Position numbers and translations under genes: made by a program. A stretch of DNA of 64,000 nucleotides from Synoicihabitans lomoniglobus (GTDB lineage: Bacteria > Verrucomicrobiota > Verrucomicrobiia > Opitutales > Opitutaceae), in NCBI RefSeq assembly GCF_029023725.1, contig NZ_CP119075.1, positions 3,963,501-4,027,500 of the forward strand, written 5' to 3'. Shown in pieces: positions 60,480-64,000 of the stretch. Position 1 is the stretch's first letter. The number at the start of each line of letters is the position of its first letter. Under the pieces are notes generated by a model, which made no database searches, was not told the origin of the DNA, and saw nothing but the letters and a program-made list of their open reading frames with translations.

Positions 60480-61133
60480 TTACAGCCGAAGTTTTGTCGC
60501 CTGCTCGGCCGCCGCGACCGCCGGATGGGCCGCGACGCGTTGCAAGGCCGCTTCGAGTAACGCTTTGCCGGGCTCCGTGCGATGCCAGGTCGAGGCGCCG
60601 GAGGGGTGAGGCAAGGGAATACAATCCGCCCGATGGCCGTGATACTCCAGCGGCAGCGTCCGACCAATCAGGTCCTTGAGGGCCCCCACCTCGTAAAATT
60701 GTTGGATCGCGAGTTTGCCGACCAACAGCACCAGTCGGGGCCGCAGCAATACAAACTCTCGATCCAGCCAACGACGACACGTCGCGATCTCCTCCGGCGA
60801 TGGCACCCGGTCGCCGCCCGTCGGCCGTTTTCCCGGGAAACAGCGGCACACGGCCGCGAAATAGACGCGGTCGCGCACCTCGTCCTCCGTCCAACCGAGC
60901 GCCCCGTGCAGCCATTTGAAGAGCGTCTTGCCCGCCGTCCACGCAAACGGTCGCTGCAACGTGGGCTCCTTGTCGCCCGGGGCCTGACCGATGAGCAGAA
61001 TACCGTGGGTGGCCGGTCGCCCGACCACGGCGGGTCGATGCATCCGCGGGCACCGCTCACACGCCTGCACCGCCGCCAAGTGCGCGCGCAAGGCAGCAAT
61101 GCTGAGGTTGGGATCGACGGAAGGCGCGGGCAT
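60480..61133 (-). CDS. uracil-DNA glycosylase family protein (Fe-S type, family 4/5-like)
   Basis: This 217-residue protein has the UDG fold. Motif I is 'LLIGQAPGDKE' and motif II is 'PHPSGAS'. Cysteines in 'ACERCPRM' (C-x2-C), 'VCRCFPGK' and 'EEIATCRRWL' match the 4Fe-4S cluster of family 4/5 enzymes. Motif I lacks an acidic water-activating residue at the usual Glu/Asp position of GEAPG (here GQAPG), as in some family 5 and SMUG2-like members. It is inferred to excise uracil or related lesions from DNA. ATG 61133 is preferred over an upstream codon at 61175, which would overlap the terminator of the RRM gene. Confidence 0.85.
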   Translation of the reverse strand: MPAPSVDPNLSIAALRAHLAAVQACERCPRMHRPAVVGRPATHGILLIGQAPGDKEPTLQRPFAWTAGKTLFKWLHGALGWTEDEVRDRVYFAAVCRCFPGKRPTGGDRVPSPEEIATCRRWLDREFVLLRPRLVLLVGKLAIQQFYEVGALKDLIGRTLPLEYHGHRADCIPLPHPSGASTWHRTEPGKALLEAALQRVAAHPAVAAAEQATKLRL

Positions 61134-61172
61134 GACGGCCAGCCTTGGCAGCGCGCCCGCCGGGCCCGAGCA

Positions 61173-61205
61173 CAAAAAAACGGAGCCCCGTCGAGGGACT
61201 CCGTT
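61173..61205 (-). terminator. rho-independent terminator of the RRM gene
   Basis: On the minus strand AACGGAGTCCC pairs with GGGGCTCCGTT (one G-T wobble) around a five-base loop, TCGAC, followed by a run of seven T. It lies 43 bases after the stop of the RRM protein gene and is the clearest intrinsic terminator in the window. Confidence 0.9.
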
Positions 61206-61247
61206 GAAAAGACTTAACCGTCGATGCGGTCGAGCAGGATGGGCCGA

Positions 61248-61655
61248 TTAGTAACGGTCGCCGCCGCCACGACGATCGCCGTAGCCGCCACCACCACCAC
61301 CGCGACGGTCGCCGTAGCCACCGCCACCACCACGACGGTCACCGCCGCCGAAGCCGCCGCGACCACCACCGCCACCACCGAAGCCACCGCCACGAGGACG
61401 ATCTTCCTTCGGACGGGCTTCATTGACGGTCAAAGCGCGACCACCGAAGTCTTTGCCGTTCAGCTCCTCAGCGGCACGGGCGGCGTTTTCCGCCGTGTCG
61501 AGGGTCACGAACGCGAAGCCACGGGGGCGACCGGTCATTTTGTCCATGGCAACGTAAACGTCGGTGACTTCGCCATAAGCGGAGAATGCGTCACGGAGTT
61601 CGTCCTCGGTGGTTTTGAAGGACATGTTACCTACATATAATTTAGCTGAGCTCAT
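61248..61655 (-). CDS. glycine-rich RRM RNA-binding protein
   Basis: This 135-residue protein has one RRM (residues ~3-80) with RNP2 'KLYVGNMSF' and RNP1 'RGFAFVTLD'. A C-terminal Gly/Arg/Tyr-rich tail follows, made of imperfect repeats of '[12 protein letters not shown]'; the DNA there is a visible CCACCACC-type tandem repeat. This is the architecture of bacterial cold-inducible Rbp proteins. It probably binds single-stranded RNA or acts as an RNA chaperone under stress. It has its own terminator and a long 5' leader, consistent with a monocistronic, post-transcriptionally regulated gene. Confidence 0.93.
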   Translation of the reverse strand: MSSAKLYVGNMSFKTTEDELRDAFSAYGEVTDVYVAMDKMTGRPRGFAFVTLDTAENAARAAEELNGKDFGGRALTVNEARPKEDRPRGGGFGGGGGGRGGFGGGDRRGGGGGYGDRRGGGGGGYGDRRGGGDRY

Positions 61656-61850
61656 GATGTTGAAGATTTCGTAGATCCCCGTCTGCCTGCAGTCCGTTCC
61701 CGACCATCGGGTTTCAAATCAACACTTAGAGCCTTACCCTATCTGTAGATTCACCAGTTCCTGTTGCCTAACGTCTTTCCAACGAACGCGCCGAGCAGAT
61801 ACCTACGCCCCGTAAACGCAACAACTTTCGCGGTGACTTCAACGTGACGA
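61656..61850 (-). promoter_or_regulatory. 5' leader / promoter region of the RRM gene
   Basis: This 195-base gap lies between the OppA-like gene's terminator and the RRM start. No ORF is supported here. On the minus strand TTGTTG and TATCTG with a 17-base spacer are a weak promoter candidate near 61800-61830. That would leave a leader of about 130 bases, in keeping with a cold-shock-type UTR. I could not find a convincing riboswitch fold by eye. Confidence 0.3.
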
Positions 61851-61870
61851 AAAGCGGCTATTTCGCCGCC
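61851..61870 (-). terminator. short candidate terminator of the OppA-like gene
   Basis: On the minus strand GCGGC (61870-61866) pairs with GCCGC (61859-61855) around GAAATA, followed by TTTT (61854-61851). It is 24-43 bases after the stop of the OppA-like gene. The stem is only 5 bp, so it may be weak. Confidence 0.4.
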
Positions 61871-61893
61871 CTCACCTCCTCATTCGCGGATGC

Positions 61894-63504
61894 TTACTCC
61901 CGCTCCAACCACACGTTTTGCAACGGATGGATATCGAGCAGCGTGGGGTGCCAGCCCTTCACGGCCGGAGACATGACATAATGCTTCGTGTAAAAATACA
62001 GCGGAATCACCGGCACTTCCGCGCCCAGAATCTGTTCCATCTCCGAGTAGCGAACCGCCCGATCATGAGCATCGCCCAATGTGCCGGCCTCCGCGACGAG
62101 TGCATCGTAACGGGCGTTGGACCAGCCGGTGCGGTTGTTGCCGCCATCGGTGACCATCATGTCCAAAAACGTCATCGGGTCCGCGTAGTCGCCGATCCAT
62201 GCACTCCACGCCATGTCGTAAGCCTGGTTGTTCATGGTATCCAGATAGACTTTCCACTCCTGATTATAGAGGCGCACATCAATCCCGAGATTAGCGGAGA
62301 GCATGGCCTGCAGGGCTTCACACACGATCCGGCCGGTGTCGGAGGTGGGATAAAGAATCTCGATCGCGGGCAATCCCTTGCCTCCGGGATAGCCGGCCTC
62401 GGCCAACAAAGCGCGCGCTTTTTCCACGTTGTCCTCAAACGTGATGGGCGGATTAAAGACCGGCATCTGCGGCGTGAAGCTGTGCGCCGGGGTCTTCACT
62501 CCCCGTTGCACCTCGTAAGCCAATCCATCGCGATCAATCGCCAACGCGAGAGCCCGACGCACGCGGGGATCGGACAGCTGCGGCTTGTTCACATTTACGC
62601 GGAAGTAGGCCGCCGCCAGATAAGGGTCGAGATGGAACACGTCTTTTCGCTCGTCACGATAGTGATCGATTTTGCTGAGCGGCAGCGCGTCGGTCACGTC
62701 GAGTTGCCCCGTGCGGAACATCCGCTCCTCGGTGTCGGTGCTTTCAATGGGGTAGAAGCGCACGGCGTCGAGTTTCACGCCATCACGGCCCCAGTAGGTC
62801 GGGCTCTTGCGCACTTCGATGTGCTGGTTGGGTATCCACTCCGCCAGCACGAACGGACCATTGCTCACGTAGTTTTCCGCCCGGGTCCAGGCCGTGCCCT
62901 TGCGCGTCAGCCCGCCGAATTTCTCGACGGTCGGCAAATGCACCGGATGCCAGCTGTAATGCGTGAGCAAATCGAGAAAGTAGCCCGTCGGATTGACCAG
63001 CGTGACCTCGATCGTGCGGTCGTCGAGAGCCTTGAATCCCGTCTGACTGAAGTCCGTCAGCTCACCCTTGTTGTAGGCCTCGCCCCCGACGACGAGGAAC
63101 AGGTTGTAGGCGTATTCAGAGCCCAACGACGGCGTAAGGATGCGTTGCCACGAGCCGACGAAGTCCTGCGCCGTGACCGTATCGCCGTTGGACCACTTGG
63201 CTTCCGGCCGCAGGTGAAAGGTGTAAACGCGTCCATCCTCGGAGATCTCCCAGGACTCCGCCTGCCCGGGACGCGGTTCGAGCGTGACCGGATCCGGTAT
63301 CACCAGACCTTCGATGAGCGTGCGAATGACTTTGCTCTCCGGCCGACCCGTCACAGTCTGCGGATCGAGATCGGAGGGCTCGGTCGAGTTGCCCACGTGC
63401 AGGGTGTTGCCCTGTGCGATCGGTTCGGCGCCACGTTTGGTGCAACCGGCGGCGAGGATCGACAGTGCGAGCGAGAGGCAGAGGAGGGTCTTGGAAAAAG
63501 TCAT
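61894..63504 (-). CDS. OppA-like ABC-transporter substrate-binding lipoprotein
   Basis: This 536-residue protein has a lipoprotein signal with lipobox L-A-A-G-C (residues ~17-21) and the SBP family 5 fold of peptide-binding proteins: 'NTLHVGNSTEPSDLDPQTVTG', 'GRVYTFHLRPEAKWSNGD', 'PQLSDPRVRRALALAIDRDG', 'AWSAWIGDYADPMTFLDMM'. The length and order match OppA/MppA (about 540). It should bind oligopeptides outside the inner membrane. No permease or ATPase genes lie within the window, so the gene may be an orphan, or the partner genes lie elsewhere. It is preceded by a thioesterase gene 8 bases away. Confidence 0.92.
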   Translation of the reverse strand: MTFSKTLLCLSLALSILAAGCTKRGAEPIAQGNTLHVGNSTEPSDLDPQTVTGRPESKVIRTLIEGLVIPDPVTLEPRPGQAESWEISEDGRVYTFHLRPEAKWSNGDTVTAQDFVGSWQRILTPSLGSEYAYNLFLVVGGEAYNKGELTDFSQTGFKALDDRTIEVTLVNPTGYFLDLLTHYSWHPVHLPTVEKFGGLTRKGTAWTRAENYVSNGPFVLAEWIPNQHIEVRKSPTYWGRDGVKLDAVRFYPIESTDTEERMFRTGQLDVTDALPLSKIDHYRDERKDVFHLDPYLAAAYFRVNVNKPQLSDPRVRRALALAIDRDGLAYEVQRGVKTPAHSFTPQMPVFNPPITFEDNVEKARALLAEAGYPGGKGLPAIEILYPTSDTGRIVCEALQAMLSANLGIDVRLYNQEWKVYLDTMNNQAYDMAWSAWIGDYADPMTFLDMMVTDGGNNRTGWSNARYDALVAEAGTLGDAHDRAVRYSEMEQILGAEVPVIPLYFYTKHYVMSPAVKGWHPTLLDIHPLQNVWLERE

Positions 63505-63512
63505 GATGAAAT

Positions 63513-63941
63513 CTAGATGCTGTATTTCTCGCGCACATCGGCCGGGAGCTCAACCGCGCGATTGGTTTTGAGATCGATTAGCGCGTAATCGCAATACCCG
63601 TCGCAGGACCGCTTGCGCTGCGGCAGGCGGTCGATCTCAAAGGCGACACGACACCCCCGGGCCGTAAAATGATCAATCCAGCAACGCACCACCATCCGGT
63701 CGCCGAGTCCGAGCGGACGTTTGTAGTTCACCGTCGACGTCGTCATATACCAGCCCAGCCCACGCGCTGCGAAGTCGCTCATCGACATGCCGTAGTCGCG
63801 CTCCATCTGCGTAAATCGCGCCGCCAACACGTAGTCGAGATAACGCGTGCTGTGCACATGTTGATACAGGTCGATGTCGTCGGGTCGCACGTCGAGCTCG
63901 GTTTCAAAACGCGCAAAGACATTCAGGGGAGCTTTACTCAT
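63513..63941 (-). CDS. acyl-CoA thioesterase, 4-hydroxybenzoyl-CoA thioesterase-like hotdog fold
   Basis: This 142-residue protein fits the YbgC/4HBT hotdog family: 'VRPDDIDLYQHVHSTRYLDY' carries the catalytic Asp region with Gln in place of Asn of the usual DxDxxxHVNN. 'MTTSTVNYKRPLGLGDRMVV' and 'CDGYCDYALIDLKTNRAVE' follow. It should hydrolyse an acyl-CoA. Its ATG overlaps the stop of the upstream S4-domain gene by 4 bases (ATGA), so the two are co-translated. Confidence 0.85.
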   Translation of the reverse strand: MSKAPLNVFARFETELDVRPDDIDLYQHVHSTRYLDYVLAARFTQMERDYGMSMSDFAARGLGWYMTTSTVNYKRPLGLGDRMVVRCWIDHFTARGCRVAFEIDRLPQRKRSCDGYCDYALIDLKTNRAVELPADVREKYSI

Positions 63942-64000
63942 AATTGGTCGAGCAGGTCATCGAGCTGACGTCGATCCCGCTTGGTGGGTCGGCCCGCGCC
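63938..64000 (-). CDS. C-terminal end of an S4-domain RNA-binding protein (Hsp15-like), partial
   Basis: Reading from the window edge on the minus strand gives GAGRPTKRDRRQLDDLLDQL and a stop. The GRPTKRDRR tail is the conserved C terminus of Hsp15-like S4-domain proteins, which recycle stalled 50S-nascent-chain complexes. Only 20 residues are inside the window. The stop codon overlaps the thioesterase start. Confidence 0.75.
   Translation of the reverse strand, partial: GAGRPTKRDRRQLDDLLDQL

Noticed and set aside
61255-61395. Tandem repeats in the RRM gene as a CRISPR-like or satellite array
   Set aside because: The repetition is explained by Gly/Arg/Tyr-rich codons of the protein tail; there are no spacers and no cas genes.
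61918-63516. Plus-strand ORF (532 codons) antisense to the OppA-like gene
   Set aside because: Only a mirror of the real gene, whose lipobox and SBP motifs are unambiguous. The same reasoning removes the antisense ORFs at 1619-3028, 5682-6932, 8950-10143, 11373-12833 and 14755-16221.

Overview
The window looks like a chromosomal segment of a GC-rich Verrucomicrobiota bacterium, most likely of the Opitutaceae/Opitutales. This rests on three things: giant secreted Ig-like/delta-60-repeat proteins ending in the paired 'RLVNISTRA...GAFAL...IEVYD' domains, a heterotrophic gene set rich in sugar-acid enzymes, and weak Shine-Dalgarno signals. The lineage is inferred from protein style; no rRNA marker is present. 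About 95% is coding. I found no tRNA, rRNA, CRISPR array, insertion sequence or prophage.

Bases 1-20657 form a catabolic island. A plus-strand operon (733-11210) carries a hydrolase, two exported proteins of unknown function, and two copies of an [enolase-superfamily enzyme + D-2-hydroxyacid dehydrogenase] module. Between the copies lie YhcH, a sugar-isomerase-like barrel and an aldo/keto reductase. Five junctions are ATGA/GTGA stop-start overlaps. A convergent minus-strand operon (16206-11223) encodes a class III aminotransferase, an M81 (MlrC-like) metalloprotein, a RidA-type deaminase and a sodium:solute symporter. An IclR regulator is read on the same strand. Divergent from it, a plus-strand operon (17052-21364) encodes an amidohydrolase, an SDR, a D-threonine-aldolase-like PLP enzyme, a fumarylacetoacetase-family enzyme and a CBM9-like protein. 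The overall theme is uptake and oxidation/dehydration of sugar acids and possibly an amino-containing hydroxy acid. The substrate cannot be read from sequence.

Bases 21349-47349 (minus strand) encode exported polysaccharide-related and surface proteins: a pectate-lyase-like beta-helix protein, a PL6 alginate-lyase/chondroitinase-B-type enzyme with both catalytic residues in place, a thioredoxin, and three giant Ig-like proteins of about 1977, 1429 and 2779 residues. All five beta-helix and giant proteins carry copies of the same paired domain, twelve copies in total. Two giants share a 1428-bp direct repeat with only ten differences. The largest is an internal duplication ending in a dockerin-like module, and the next gene begins with a cohesin-like domain.

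Bases 47783-51278 hold an OmpR-type response regulator, a histidine kinase, an EF-hand protein sharing a proline-rich decapeptide with the kinase, and a nitroreductase. Bases 51380-64000 are more housekeeping in character: a LapA-like protein, AsnS, YqhD, RarD, FKBP, a uracil-DNA glycosylase family protein, a glycine-rich RRM protein, an OppA-like lipoprotein, a thioesterase and the tail of an S4-domain protein. Among them is a tandem trio of membrane-anchored paralogues (54425-58887) that I cannot assign to any known family. These three proteins and the twelve-copy paired domain are the best candidates for undescribed biology.
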